Positions 8,494-17,630 of a stretch of DNA of 64,000 nucleotides are shown here, piece after piece; position 1 is the stretch's first letter; the number at the start of each line of letters is the position of its first letter. The notes below the pieces were generated by a model, which was not told the DNA's origin, made no database searches, and saw nothing but the letters and a program-made list of their open reading frames with translations. The translations under genes and the position numbers were made by a program. Source of the DNA: Vogesella indigofera (GTDB lineage Bacteria; Pseudomonadota; Gammaproteobacteria; Burkholderiales; Chromobacteriaceae); the NCBI RefSeq assembly GCF_028548395.1, contig NZ_JAQQLA010000007.1:190833-254832 (forward strand), given 5' to 3'.

Positions 8494-8996
8494 GCGAGCT
8501 GATCATCCGCGAGGCAAGCCCGGCCGACGCCGCCGCCATCTGCGCCATCTACAACCCGTACATCGAGTACACCACCATCTCGTTCGAGGAAAAACCGGTG
8601 AGTGTCAGCGACATGGCCGAGCGTATCGCCGGCACCCAGGCGCAGGGCCTGCCGTGGCTGGTGGCCGAGACCGAGGACGGCGAGCTGTTCGGCTACGCCT
8701 ACGCCAGCCGCTGGCGCGCGCGCCCAGCCTACCGCCACAGCGTGGAGGCCAGCGTCTACCTGCGCCAGGCCACCGTCGGCCAGGGGCTGGGCAAGCTGCT
8801 GTACCGCGAGCTGCTGCAACGGCTGACTGCCTTGGGCCTGCGCACGGTAATCGGCGGCGTGGCGCAGCCCAACCCGGCCAGCGACGCACTGCACCGCGCG
8901 CTGGGCTTCAAGCAGGTAGCACTGTTCGAACAGGTTGGCCGCAAGTTCGGCCGCTGGCTGGACGTGGCCTACTGGCAACTCTCCCTTGGAACCTGA
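8490..8996 (+). CDS. GNAT N-acetyltransferase, phosphinothricin-acetyltransferase-like
   Basis: A 168-aa acetyl-CoA-dependent acetyltransferase of the GNAT fold. The acetyl-CoA pocket motif is seen in YLRQATVGQGLGKLLYRELL (residues ~90-109, Q/RxxGxG/A-like) and the C-terminal block ALGFKQVALFEQVGRKFGRWLDV is typical of the Pat/Bar/YncA type. The product may acetylate small amines or amino-acid analogues; the substrate cannot be inferred. Start codon overlaps the alpha-E stop (ATGA), so it is part of the Anbu transcript, an unusual guest for that cluster. A repeat element begins right after its stop codon. Confidence 0.88.
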   Translation: MSELIIREASPADAAAICAIYNPYIEYTTISFEEKPVSVSDMAERIAGTQAQGLPWLVAETEDGELFGYAYASRWRARPAYRHSVEASVYLRQATVGQGLGKLLYRELLQRLTALGLRTVIGGVAQPNPASDALHRALGFKQVALFEQVGRKFGRWLDVAYWQLSLGT

Positions 8997-9122
8997 CTTA
9001 CGATCTCGCGAGCTAAAGCGAGACAAGGCGAAAGCAGCTGAGGAAGCGGAATTGACAAATCGTCAATGAGCATTTCGAAGATGCTTTCAACGCCGTATCG
9101 CTGACGCGCAGCAGATCGTAAA
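8997..9122. repeat. MITE-like inverted-repeat element, copy 2
   Basis: Terminal inverted repeats: CTTACGATCTCGCG at the left and the complement of TTTACGATCTGCTGCG at the right. The interior contains GCGAGACAAGGCGAAA and, near the right end, AACGCCGTATCGC, the blocks shared with the other copies. It starts immediately after the GNAT stop codon and separates the first three from the last two genes of the Anbu cluster. No coding content. Confidence 0.7.
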
Positions 9123-9148
9123 CCGCTTAGCACTTCGCAGGAGGCTTT

Positions 9149-9943
9149 ATGCAACTGACCATCGATCACGAAACCGTCTACCACTACGACGCCACCGTCA
9201 GCCACAGCACCCAGTACCTGCGGCTGACGCCGCCGCAAACAGCGCATCAGCGCATCATCAGCTGGCAGCTGGAGCTGCCGGTGGCGGCCAGCGAAAGCAC
9301 CGATGCCTACGGCAACATCCTGCACGTGCTCACCCTGGACACCCCGCACAGCGAGATCCGCCTGCGCGCCCACGGTGTGGTGGAAACCAGCGACCACTGG
9401 GCGGACGAGGCCGAGGCACTGCCGCCACCGGTGTTCCTGCGCGGCAGCGCGCTGACCGAGCCGGACGACGCCATCCACGCGCTGGCGGCCGGCCACGCCG
9501 CCGTCATTGCGGCCACCCCTGAAACTGGGCTTGCCGCGCTGATGCAGGCGGTGGCCGACGCCATGCCCTACACCAGCGGCGTCACCCATGCGGAAACCAC
9601 CGCGTCGCAGGCCCTGGCGCTGGGCGCCGGCGTGTGCCAGGACCACAGCCACGTGTTCATCGCCGCCTGCCGCAGCCTGGGGCTGCCGGCGCGTTATGTC
9701 AGCGGCTATCTGCTGACCGATCGCGACGCCCACGTCGCCAGCCATGCCTGGGCCGAGGTGTACGCCGCCGGCCGCTGGCAGGGCTTCGACATCAGCAACC
9801 GCCAGCAGCCGGACCGCCACCACCTGAAGCTGGCGGTGGGGCTGGATTACACCGACGCCAGCCCGGTACGCGGCGTGCGCCGTGGCGGCGGCAGCGAGGC
9901 GCTGCAGGCGCATGCACGGGTAACGGAGGCGGATCAGCAATGA
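9149..9943 (+). CDS. Transglutaminase-like cysteine protease family protein of the Anbu cluster
   Basis: A 264-aa protein with an N-terminal beta-rich domain (bacterial transglutaminase-like N-terminal region, from MQLTIDHETVYHYDATV) and a transglutaminase core. The catalytic triad is visible: Cys in GAGVCQDHSH (about residue 163), His in ASHAWAEVY and Asp in GFDISN. No signal peptide, so cytoplasmic. The start has AGGAGG eight bases upstream. The stop overlaps the Anbu ATG (ATGA), indicating coupled translation. It may cleave or form isopeptide bonds in a product of the ATP-grasp enzyme (inference from the conserved neighbourhood). Confidence 0.88.
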   Translation: MQLTIDHETVYHYDATVSHSTQYLRLTPPQTAHQRIISWQLELPVAASESTDAYGNILHVLTLDTPHSEIRLRAHGVVETSDHWADEAEALPPPVFLRGSALTEPDDAIHALAAGHAAVIAATPETGLAALMQAVADAMPYTSGVTHAETTASQALALGAGVCQDHSHVFIAACRSLGLPARYVSGYLLTDRDAHVASHAWAEVYAAGRWQGFDISNRQQPDRHHLKLAVGLDYTDASPVRGVRRGGGSEALQAHARVTEADQQ

Positions 9944-10686
9944 CTTACTGTGTCGGCATGGTGCTGGACGAGGGGCTGATCTTTGCCTCCGATTCGCGCA
10001 CCAACGCGGGGGTGGACCACGTGGCCACCTTCCGCAAGATGAACGTGATCGCGGTACCGGGCGAGCGACAGATCGTGCTGCTGAACGCCGGCAACCTGGC
10101 CACCACCCAGAGCGTGGTCAGCCTGCTGAAAAGCCGGCTCAGTCACGATGCGGCCAACCTGCACACGGTCAGCAGCCTGTACCAGGCGGCGGAGCTGGTT
10201 GGCAGCACGGTGCGCGAGGTGATCGCCCGCGATGGCGACGGCCAGACCCAGTCGCAAGGCGTGGACTACGGCTGCAGCTTCCTGGTCGGCGGCCAGATCA
10301 GGGGCGAGCCACCGCGGCTGTTCCAGATCTACCCGCAGGGCAATTTCATCGAGGCCACGTTGGATACGCCCTATCTGCAGATCGGCGAGGCCAAGTACGG
10401 CAAGCCGATTCTCGACCGGGTGATCCACCACGACACGCCGCTGGCACAGGCGATCAAGTGCACGCTGATCTCGTTCGATTCCACCATCCGTTCCAACCTG
10501 TCGGTGGGGCTGCCCATCGACCTGCTGTGGCAGCAGCGCGACGACTTCGACTTCGCGCCGCGCCACCGCGTCACCGAGGACGACCCGTACTTTCTGGCGC
10601 TGCGCCAGGGCTGGGGCGAGGGGCTACGCAGCGTGTTCGGCCAGCTGCCGGACGCACTGTGGTTCAAGGGGGGTGACGCCGGGTGA
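9940..10686 (+). CDS. Anbu, ancestral proteasome beta-subunit-like peptidase
   Basis: A 248-aa Ntn-hydrolase related to HslV and proteasome beta subunits. After removal of the initiator Met the N-terminus is Thr, the expected nucleophile (TYCVGMVLDEGL). Asp17 (FASDSRTN) and a Lys near position 32 (TFRKMN) match the catalytic residues of the family. Length agrees with Anbu proteins. No HslU-like ATPase is nearby, as is usual for Anbu. It is the last gene of the cluster and converges on the phosphodiesterase-like gene. Whether Anbu is a true protease is unsettled in the literature, so the substrate is left open. Confidence 0.85.
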   Translation: MTYCVGMVLDEGLIFASDSRTNAGVDHVATFRKMNVIAVPGERQIVLLNAGNLATTQSVVSLLKSRLSHDAANLHTVSSLYQAAELVGSTVREVIARDGDGQTQSQGVDYGCSFLVGGQIRGEPPRLFQIYPQGNFIEATLDTPYLQIGEAKYGKPILDRVIHHDTPLAQAIKCTLISFDSTIRSNLSVGLPIDLLWQQRDDFDFAPRHRVTEDDPYFLALRQGWGEGLRSVFGQLPDALWFKGGDAG

Positions 10687-10701
10687 GGTCGTACCGCCGG
10701 C

Positions 10702-11451
10702 TCAGGACGCCAGCGACAGGCTGGCAAACAGCGGCAGGTGATCGGACAGGTGCGACCAGGGTTGGCCGCGACACACCGCCACCTGGTGGACGCGCAGGCC
10801 GCGCACGTAGATGCGATCCAGCGGCAGCAGCGGCAGCCGTGCCGGGAAGCTGCGCGCGTGCTGGCCCTGCTGCTGCACGAACACTTCCTGCAGGCCGCAG
10901 CCGCGCCCCAGCCAGCTGTCGGCCTCGCCGCGCCAGTCGTTGAAATCGCCGGCCAGGATCAGCGGCATGCCAGCCGGAATGTGATGTTGGATGTAGTGCT
11001 GCAGCGTCAGGTACTGGCGGCGGCGGTCGCGCGCCAGCAGGTTGAGGTGGGCACAGAGGCAGGCCACCGCTTGCGGCCAACCTTGCGGCTGGATCACGGT
11101 GTGCAGGATGCCGCGCCGCTCCAGACGGTTGACCGAGATGTCGTGATTGGCGGCCAGCTGCTGCGGAAAACGTGACAACACCGCATTGCCGTGGTGGCCG
11201 TGATCGTAGCGCGCATTCATGCCATAGCTGGCGGAATGGGTCAGCGCCGCGGCCAGGAAGTCATGCTGCGGCCAGCCGGCATGGTGCTGCTCGCGCCCGG
11301 CATGACGGCCCTGCACCTCCTGCAGGAACAGCACGTCGGCGGACAGCTGCTGCAGTGCGCTGGCGATCTCCTGCATGTGGGAACGGCGGTTGAACGGCGA
11401 CATCCCCTTGTGCAGGTTGAAGGTCACCACGCTCAGGCGCTTGCTTGGCAC
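10702..11451 (-). CDS. Endonuclease/exonuclease/phosphatase-family protein
   Basis: A ~249-aa member of the metal-dependent EEP superfamily (nucleases, phosphatases, lipid phosphodiesterases). Catalytic blocks are seen in order: VVTFNLHKG, DVLFLQEVQG, LNLLARDRRRQ, ILAGDFNDW and WSHLSDHLPL, so all metal and His residues appear intact. No signal peptide. I prefer the GTG at 11451, with AGGAG upstream, which overlaps the kinase end by 19 bases; the longer frame to 11511 would extend further into the kinase gene. Its position behind a signalling gene does not reveal the substrate. Confidence 0.8.
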   Translation of the reverse strand: MPSKRLSVVTFNLHKGMSPFNRRSHMQEIASALQQLSADVLFLQEVQGRHAGREQHHAGWPQHDFLAAALTHSASYGMNARYDHGHHGNAVLSRFPQQLAANHDISVNRLERRGILHTVIQPQGWPQAVACLCAHLNLLARDRRRQYLTLQHYIQHHIPAGMPLILAGDFNDWRGEADSWLGRGCGLQEVFVQQQGQHARSFPARLPLLPLDRIYVRGLRVHQVAVCRGQPWSHLSDHLPLFASLSLAS

Positions 11452-14400
11452 GAGGCCTGCTCCTCCAGCCAGGCGGCCACCGCCGCCTGCGCTGCATTGA
11501 ACTGCTGCCATAGGGCCGGGATCGCCGCCAGTTCGGCGGCGCGTCCCGCTTTTTCCAGTGCTTCTGCCGCATCGCCCAGCGCCATGGCACCGACCATGCG
11601 GCTGGCGCCCTTGATCCGGTGCGCCGACCAGGCGATCTGCCCGGCGTCGCCGGCAGCCACCGCCCGCGCCAGGGCGGCGACATCCTCGTCGTTACCCTGC
11701 ATGAACTCGTCCAGAATCGCCTGCTCCACCGACCAGTCTCCTGAGCTGTACATCGCCAGCGCCTGACGGTCGACCGCCGCCGGTGTGGCCGCAACCACCG
11801 CCGTTGCCAGCGACGCGGATGGCAGGGCAACGTCGCCCAGCCACTTGTGCAGCATGTCCTTCAGTGCCACCAGCCCCAGCGGCTTGCTGAGGAAATCGTC
11901 CATTCCGGCGGCACGGGTCTTGTCCAGTTCTTCCTTCGCCACGTTGGCGGTGCAGGCGATGATCGGCACCGGCGCGCGGCCCTGGGCCACCTCCTGGCTG
12001 CGGATCGCCTGTGCCAGCGCGTAACCGTCCATCTGCGGCATGTGGCAGTCGGTCAGCACCAGCGAGAAGGTGTGCTGCTGCCACAGGCTCAGCGCCATCA
12101 GCCCGTCCACCGCCGTCACCACCGGGTAGCCCAGCAGCTCGAACTGTTTGACGGTCAACTTGCGGTTGATTGAATTGTCTTCCACAAACAGCACCGGCGC
12201 CATGTCGCGCATCAAACCCGCAGTCGCGGCCACGATGGCGGCATGGTCCAGCTCGCTCGCCTGCGGCAGCTCGGCGGCGTCGCACAAGGGGAAGCGGATC
12301 TCCAGCGAAGCGACGGTGCCGCTGCCCGGCTCACTGTCCATCGCCACCACCCCGCCCATCAGCTCGGACAGGCGCCGACAGATGGTCAGCCCGAGACCGG
12401 TGCCGCCAAAGCGGCGTGCGGTGCTGCTTTCCGCCTGGGTGAACGGCTCGAACAGCCGTGCCAGCTGCTGGCGGTCGATGCCGATGCCGGTATCGGCCAC
12501 CTCGAAGCGCAGCCACTGCTCGCTGGCGCTGCTCTGCAGGCAGCGCACACGCAACGTCACCTGCCCCTGCTGCGTGAACTTCAGCGCATTGCTGCAGAAG
12601 TTCTGCAGGATCTGGCGCAGGCGCAGCGGATCGAAGCGCAGCGCCGGCGCCACCTGCTCGTCGATGTCGAGCAGGAACCACAGCTGCTTGCGCTGCGCCA
12701 GCTCCGCGTACAGGTGATGCACGCGCTGCATCAGCGCGCTCACCGACGCCGGCTCGGGGATGATCTCCAACTTGCCGGCCTCGATCTTGGAAAAGTCCAG
12801 AATGTCGTCGATCAGGCGCAGCAGGGTGTGCGCCGACTCCTGTACCGTGTCCACCGCATCGCGCTGCGCTTCATCCAGCGTCGTCAGCGACAACAGCTCC
12901 AGCATGCCCAGCACGCCGTTCATCGGGGTGCGGATCTCGTGGCTCATCGCGGCAAGGAAGGCGCTCTTGGCGCGGCTGGCGGCGTTGGCCGCATCGCGTG
13001 CCAGCAGCAGATCGGCCTGCTGCTGTTTCAGCGCGCTGATGTCGGTCAGCACGCACACCGCGCCGCCGTCCGGCACCCGCCGCGACGCCTGCTGCAGCCA
13101 GCGCTCGTTCCAGCGCAGCTCGAACGACGACGCCTCGCGGCCGTAGCGCGCCAGCCGCTCCACGAACCAGCTGTGCTCCTCGTAGCCCGGCTCCGGCTGC
13201 TCGCCGGCGATCAGGCTGGCGCGCAGCACGCCGGCAAAGGACTGCCCCTTCAGCGTTTCCGGCGTGCTGCCGGCACCGGCGAGGCGGGCAAAGTGGCTGT
13301 TGCAGCGCACCAGCCGGTCGCCGGCGTCGAACAGCGCGAAGGCGTCATCCAGCGAGTCGATCGCCAGCTCCAGCTGCTGGCGCGACTCGGCGGCGGCGTC
13401 GCGCGCGCGCAGCACGCCCTCCTCCGCTTCGCGCCGGCCGGTGATGTCGAAACAGGCGAGGATCACGCCGTCCTCGGCCATGCCCGGGAACAGCAGCTGG
13501 CCGGCGAACAGCACCCAGATCGGCTTGCCGCTGACCTGTACGCATTCGATCTCGATATTGAGGTGGCGGTCGTGGTGGCGCACCTCTTCCAGCCGGCCCT
13601 GCAGCTGCTGCCACGCTTCGTCGCTGCCCAGCAGCTCGCGCAAGGGCACGCCCTGCAGCCCATCCTCGCGGGTGCCGAACAGTGCTTCGCCGGCGCGGTT
13701 GGCGCGCACGATGTGGTAGTTGTTGTCCAGTCGCACCAGCCCGACCGGCGACGCGCTGTAGATCGCCTCCTCCAGCTGCAGCACTTCGCGCAGGTTGCGT
13801 TCGCTGGCACGACGGCGGTCTTCCTCGGCATAGAAGCTGACGATGCTGCCGCAGGCGCCGAGCAGCGGCTGCAGCGCCTGGTAGTGGGCGTCGGCAATCG
13901 AGTCGATGGCAATGCCGGCCACCATCACCGTGCGGCTGTCGATCTGGATCGGCAGGAAAGTCCAGCCATCCTCGGAGATGGTTTGCTGCAGCTGCCCCTG
14001 TTGCAGGGCAATCGCCAGCGGCAGCTGACGGAAGCGCTCCACCCACGGCGGTTCCTTGCTGTTGCCCAGCCGCGCCTGGATGCGGAACGACGCCGACTTG
14101 TCGCGCGATGCCTCCAGCGACAGCACCAGACCCTCGGCGACGCCGAAGTAGTCCAGCAGGATGCGCAGCACCTCGCGGAATACCGTCTGCCGCGGGCTGC
14201 GGGCAAACAGCAGGCTCTCCACGCGCTGGATAGCAGATAGCAGCTGCATGCTGCGCGCCAGCGACTGCTCGGCGATGGTACGCTGGTGCTCGTCGCGGAT
14301 GATCAGCAGCCGGCGGCTGTGGCGGCCGTCGCGGCCGTCCACCAGCGGGCTGACGGTAATTGCGGCAAAGAAACGGCTGCCATCGTGCCGGCGGCCGCTG

Positions 14401-15695
14401 CCGGCGCGCGACACGTCGAAGCGGCCCTCGTCGTCCAGCCAGTCGGCATCGGCGCCGTCGACGCTGAGGATGTCGTCCAGCGACAGCCCCTGCAACGCCG
14501 CCAGCGGCAAGCCGAACATCTTCTCGGCGCCGTAGTTGGCCACCTCGATGCGGTGGCTGGCATTGACGGTCAGGATCGCGTCTGCCGCCGCATCCAGCAC
14601 CCGCTGCATGCGCTGCAGCGGGCGCAGGATGCGGTAGCGCATGCGCAGCAGCAAGTAGGCGTACAGCAGCAAGGCCAGCACGGCGAAGGAGATGTTCAGC
14701 GCCAGGCTTTGCGCGTAGCGCTGCTGCTGCTCGTCGACACGGTTGGCCGCGGCACGGGTCAGCTCGGCAAAGAAGACGCCCAGATTGCGGTTGACCTGTT
14801 GCGCGGCCGTCTTGTACTCGTGCACCGTGGCCGGCGCGGCACCGCCCTGCTCCAGCGCCAGCAGCTGCCGGTCGGCACTCTGGTGCAGCTGCCAGGTCTG
14901 GGTCGCCAGCGCTGCCAGTTGCCGGCGCAGCACGGCATCGCCGAGATAGCCGGTGTTGTAGCGCAACGACTCCAGCAGCAGCAAGGCGCGCTCGCGGCTG
15001 CGCAGCAGTTCGTATTCGTCGGTGGAATTGAGCTTGCGCGCCAGCTGCGCGCGGAGGATCAGCGCGTTGCCTTCCTGTTCCAGCGAACGGCTCAGCTGCC
15101 ACAACTGGTACTTGGTTTCCGCCAGCCGGTTGAGGCGGTCGTCGGCGCCGTCAGACAGCAGGAAGGCGTCCAGGCGCAACACCTTGTCGATGGCATCCTG
15201 CCAGGTGCCGACCGACAGTTTCCAGCCGAAGATGGCATTCTCGTCGAACAGCACCGGCCGCCGCGCCAGCACCTTGTCCACCTCCTGTCGCCGCTGGCGC
15301 AGGTGCGGCTGCCGCTCCTGCAATTGCAGCAGCGCGGCATTGCTGTCATCGGTCAGCGGCCGCGCCAGGCGCCGCAGCGCGATCTGCAGGCGCTGGTCGG
15401 TGGCAGTGCGCGCCTGCTGCAGCTCGGCGCTTTCGCGGCCGCTGGCCGGTCGCGTCAGCGCCAGCAAACCGAGCTGCAACTGGTTTTCGCGGTTGATGGC
15501 CGAGGCCAGCAGGAAGACGTCAAGGTTGGCCGCATTGAGCGTGGCGTGCTGGCTGGCCTGACGGTAGTTGTACACGCCGGAGCGGATCAGCAGGCCGGAG
15601 GCCACCAGCTGCAATGAGCCAAGGATCACCACGATCAGGATCACCGCCTGGCCGATACCGGCGGTTTGCTGCTGCAGCTGGCCTTGCTTGCTCAT
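11433..15695 (-). CDS. Hybrid sensor histidine kinase with PAS domains, receiver and Hpt
   Basis: A very large (1420 aa) BarA/ArcB-type phosphorelay kinase. Order: TM helix (~14-38), helical periplasmic region, TM helix (~332-352), PAS (~365-475), GAF-like region (~485-625), PAS (~640-755), PAS (~775-890), dimerisation domain with the phosphorylated His919 (AAMSHEIRTPMNG), ATPase domain (NFCSNALKF, DTGIGI, GGTGLGL), receiver with Asp1216 (LVLTDCHMPQMDG) and Lys1271, and a C-terminal Hpt domain with His1359 (SAHRIKGASR). All phosphorelay residues are present, so it should signal in full. It is followed by the phosphodiesterase-like gene and preceded, 17 bases upstream, by a response regulator that is its likely partner. 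Signal unknown. Confidence 0.92.
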   Translation of the reverse strand: MSKQGQLQQQTAGIGQAVILIVVILGSLQLVASGLLIRSGVYNYRQASQHATLNAANLDVFLLASAINRENQLQLGLLALTRPASGRESAELQQARTATDQRLQIALRRLARPLTDDSNAALLQLQERQPHLRQRRQEVDKVLARRPVLFDENAIFGWKLSVGTWQDAIDKVLRLDAFLLSDGADDRLNRLAETKYQLWQLSRSLEQEGNALILRAQLARKLNSTDEYELLRSRERALLLLESLRYNTGYLGDAVLRRQLAALATQTWQLHQSADRQLLALEQGGAAPATVHEYKTAAQQVNRNLGVFFAELTRAAANRVDEQQQRYAQSLALNISFAVLALLLYAYLLLRMRYRILRPLQRMQRVLDAAADAILTVNASHRIEVANYGAEKMFGLPLAALQGLSLDDILSVDGADADWLDDEGRFDVSRAGSGRRHDGSRFFAAITVSPLVDGRDGRHSRRLLIIRDEHQRTIAEQSLARSMQLLSAIQRVESLLFARSPRQTVFREVLRILLDYFGVAEGLVLSLEASRDKSASFRIQARLGNSKEPPWVERFRQLPLAIALQQGQLQQTISEDGWTFLPIQIDSRTVMVAGIAIDSIADAHYQALQPLLGACGSIVSFYAEEDRRRASERNLREVLQLEEAIYSASPVGLVRLDNNYHIVRANRAGEALFGTREDGLQGVPLRELLGSDEAWQQLQGRLEEVRHHDRHLNIEIECVQVSGKPIWVLFAGQLLFPGMAEDGVILACFDITGRREAEEGVLRARDAAAESRQQLELAIDSLDDAFALFDAGDRLVRCNSHFARLAGAGSTPETLKGQSFAGVLRASLIAGEQPEPGYEEHSWFVERLARYGREASSFELRWNERWLQQASRRVPDGGAVCVLTDISALKQQQADLLLARDAANAASRAKSAFLAAMSHEIRTPMNGVLGMLELLSLTTLDEAQRDAVDTVQESAHTLLRLIDDILDFSKIEAGKLEIIPEPASVSALMQRVHHLYAELAQRKQLWFLLDIDEQVAPALRFDPLRLRQILQNFCSNALKFTQQGQVTLRVRCLQSSASEQWLRFEVADTGIGIDRQQLARLFEPFTQAESSTARRFGGTGLGLTICRRLSELMGGVVAMDSEPGSGTVASLEIRFPLCDAAELPQASELDHAAIVAATAGLMRDMAPVLFVEDNSINRKLTVKQFELLGYPVVTAVDGLMALSLWQQHTFSLVLTDCHMPQMDGYALAQAIRSQEVAQGRAPVPIIACTANVAKEELDKTRAAGMDDFLSKPLGLVALKDMLHKWLGDVALPSASLATAVVAATPAAVDRQALAMYSSGDWSVEQAILDEFMQGNDEDVAALARAVAAGDAGQIAWSAHRIKGASRMVGAMALGDAAEALEKAGRAAELAAIPALWQQFNAAQAAVAAWLEEQASCQASA

Positions 15696-15712
15696 GGCGG
15701 ACCTCGCGTGGC

Positions 15713-16447
15713 TCAGGCGGTCGGGGGCGGTGGCGTGATGTCGCTGTCCGGTTCGCAGCTGATCTCGATATCGTCGACGCCGAAGCGCTCCGGAAACTGC
15801 CGCAGCACGCGCAGCTGCGTCTTGGTGATCTCGCTGCCGCGCAGCAACAGCAGCTGCCCGGTCTTGTTGTATAGATCACGCGCCAGCCGGCTTCCCGGTT
15901 TCACCGCGCCCACTCCGAGGCGTTGTACCGGCTTGTCATCCTCGTCCAGCAGCAGCGACGCCTGCGTCACCAGCTCGCCGAACACGTGGCGATCGAAGGC
16001 GGTGCCGGTGGCCACCTTGTAGTAGGAGAACGGGTCGATGTCCGGGCGCGGCCGCGTCAGCGCCAGGCGCAGGGTTTTTTCCATGTCGGCCGGCTTGGGC
16101 GGCTTGATGATGAAACCGTCGGCGTGCAGCTGCGCGGCGATGACGATATTGTTCTTTTCCGGATGGCCGGACAGGAACACGAACGGCAGGTTGGGCGGAT
16201 TGTTGGTCCGGCCGCAGCGCAGGTCTTTCAGCACGTCGAGGCCGTTCATCGGCTCCATCTGCACATCGCACAGCACGATGTCGATCGGTTTGGCTTCCAG
16301 CGTGCGCTTGGCAAAGGAGCCGTCCACCGCCTGCGACAGGTTTTCCGGCGCAAAGCCCATGGTACGCAGTGCCTGTGCCACCAGCGTGCGCACCAGCATC
16401 TGGTCGTCGACGATCAGCGCCCGCAGCCGGGAGAAGTCAACAGTCAT
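15713..16447 (-). CDS. Response regulator with C-terminal domain of unknown type
   Basis: A 244-aa protein. Residues 1-~130 are a CheY-like receiver (ALIVDDQMLVR, phospho-acceptor Asp61 in IVLCDVQM, Lys in FIIKPPKP). The ~110-residue C-terminal part (from RPDIDPFSYY) is not a recognisable DNA-binding domain; it includes GSRLARDLYNKTGQLLLLRGSEITKTQLRVL, which resembles the tail seen beside some HD-GYP/c-di-GMP regulators. It lies 17 bases upstream of the hybrid kinase in the same direction, so the two form one phosphorelay unit. Output (protein interaction rather than DNA binding) is inferred. Confidence 0.82.
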   Translation of the reverse strand: MTVDFSRLRALIVDDQMLVRTLVAQALRTMGFAPENLSQAVDGSFAKRTLEAKPIDIVLCDVQMEPMNGLDVLKDLRCGRTNNPPNLPFVFLSGHPEKNNIVIAAQLHADGFIIKPPKPADMEKTLRLALTRPRPDIDPFSYYKVATGTAFDRHVFGELVTQASLLLDEDDKPVQRLGVGAVKPGSRLARDLYNKTGQLLLLRGSEITKTQLRVLRQFPERFGVDDIEISCEPDSDITPPPPTA

Positions 16448-16551
16448 GACTTGGCCTTGCCTTTATGTTGGTTGGTACCATTCATGATGGCGAGTGGCGG
16501 CAAGGCCGGCAAGGCTTTAATGCAAAAAACTTGAAAATGGCATAGCCATTT

Positions 16552-17013
16552 TCAGTATTTGCCAGTGGTGGCCAGCCGTTGTCCCAGCGCGCGGATCGCC
16601 GCGGCATTGGAGGGCGAGAACACCTTGTCGGCCGCCTGCGGCCACGGCAGCCAGCACCAGGCCAGATGCTCGGCATCGGCCAGCCGCACCGCGCACGGTG
16701 CCGGCAACTGCAGGCTGAACACGTGCTCGGTGTTGTGCGTCACCCCCGGCGCGTAGCGGTGGCGCCAGTGCGGGTAGATCTCATACACGTTCTGCTGCTG
16801 CCAGTCGCTCAGCGCAAGGTTGGCCGCATCGATACCGGTTTCTTCGAACACCTCGCGTCGCGCGGTGTCGCACAGGTGCTCGTCGCCTTCGCGGCTGCCG
16901 GTCACCGATTGCCAGAAGCCGGGACGGTCGGCACGTTCGATCAGCAGCACCTGGCCGTCGGCGCTGTGGATCACCACCAGCACCGATACCGGCTGCTTCG
17001 GCGCCTTGCTCAT
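16552..17013 (-). CDS. nudB: NudB, dihydroneopterin triphosphate diphosphatase
   Basis: A 153-aa Nudix hydrolase that removes pyrophosphate from dihydroneopterin triphosphate in folate synthesis. The Nudix box is complete (GSREGDEHLCDTARREVFEETGI, residues ~38-60, catalytic REVFEE). Family features flanking it are RPGFWQSVTG and HNTEHVFSL, typical of NudB rather than other Nudix proteins. The start codon overlaps the stop of the response regulator upstream (ATGA at 17010-17013). In many betaproteobacteria nudB lies near aspS; here it sits at the end of a lolC-lolD-mscS-regulator chain. Confidence 0.87.
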   Translation of the reverse strand: MSKAPKQPVSVLVVIHSADGQVLLIERADRPGFWQSVTGSREGDEHLCDTARREVFEETGIDAANLALSDWQQQNVYEIYPHWRHRYAPGVTHNTEHVFSLQLPAPCAVRLADAEHLAWCWLPWPQAADKVFSPSNAAAIRALGQRLATTGKY

Positions 17014-17630
17014 GGCTTGCCCGCCGTGCCGGCAAGGCTGGCGATCAGGCCGGCCAGCTCCACCGCCGACTTGACACCCATCTTGTCGAACACCCGCGCG
17101 CGGTGCACTTCCACCGTCTTCATGCTGATGTGCAGCGCCTCGGCGATCTGCTTGTTGAGCAGGCCGGCCAGCACCAGCTGCATCACTTCCTTTTCGCGTT
17201 CGGTCAGCGTCGCCAGCGTCTGGTGCAGCCGCGATTCGCGCTGGTGCTGCTCGCGCGCGACGCGGTCCTGCTGCAGGCAGTGCTCGACCTGCGCCAGCAG
17301 GCGCTGGTCGTCGAACGGTTTCTCCAGGAAATCGACCACTCCCAGCTTGAACGCCGCCACTGCGTGCGGCACGTCGCCGTGCCCGGTCAGCATCACCACC
17401 GGCGGGCAGTACGCCCATGCGGCCAACGTTTGCAGCAGCACGATACCGCTCATGCCGGACAGGCGCAGGTCGACGATCAGGCAGTTGAAGGCGGCGTTGT
17501 CCGGCGCGGCGAGAAAGGCCTCGGCGCTGTCAAAACCGGTGACACGTAGCGTGTCGCTTTCCAGCAGCCACAGCAACGATTGCCGTACTGCGGCATCGTC
17601 ATCAATGACGGCAAGTGTCTGACAGCTCAT
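17010..17630 (-). CDS. FixJ/TtrR-type LuxR-family response regulator
   Basis: A 206-aa transcription regulator. Receiver domain residues 1-~120 with Asp54 (CLIVDLRLSGM), the TGHGD loop and Lys in FLEKPF. The C-terminal LuxR helix-turn-helix is LTEREKEVMQLVLAGLLNKQIAEALHIS, followed by the recognition helix MKTVEVHRARV. No histidine kinase gene adjoins it in this operon, so it is an orphan here; the large kinase at 11433-15695 has its own regulator. Start and stop both overlap the neighbours by the ATGA arrangement, so its expression is tied to mscS and nudB. Confidence 0.9.
   Translation of the reverse strand: MSCQTLAVIDDDAAVRQSLLWLLESDTLRVTGFDSAEAFLAAPDNAAFNCLIVDLRLSGMSGIVLLQTLAAWAYCPPVVMLTGHGDVPHAVAAFKLGVVDFLEKPFDDQRLLAQVEHCLQQDRVAREQHQRESRLHQTLATLTEREKEVMQLVLAGLLNKQIAEALHISMKTVEVHRARVFDKMGVKSAVELAGLIASLAGTAGKP

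Noticed and set aside
12243..14240. Long plus-strand ORF of 665 codons opposite the hybrid kinase
   Set aside because: Antisense shadow of an unmistakable kinase; no ribosome binding site or domain.
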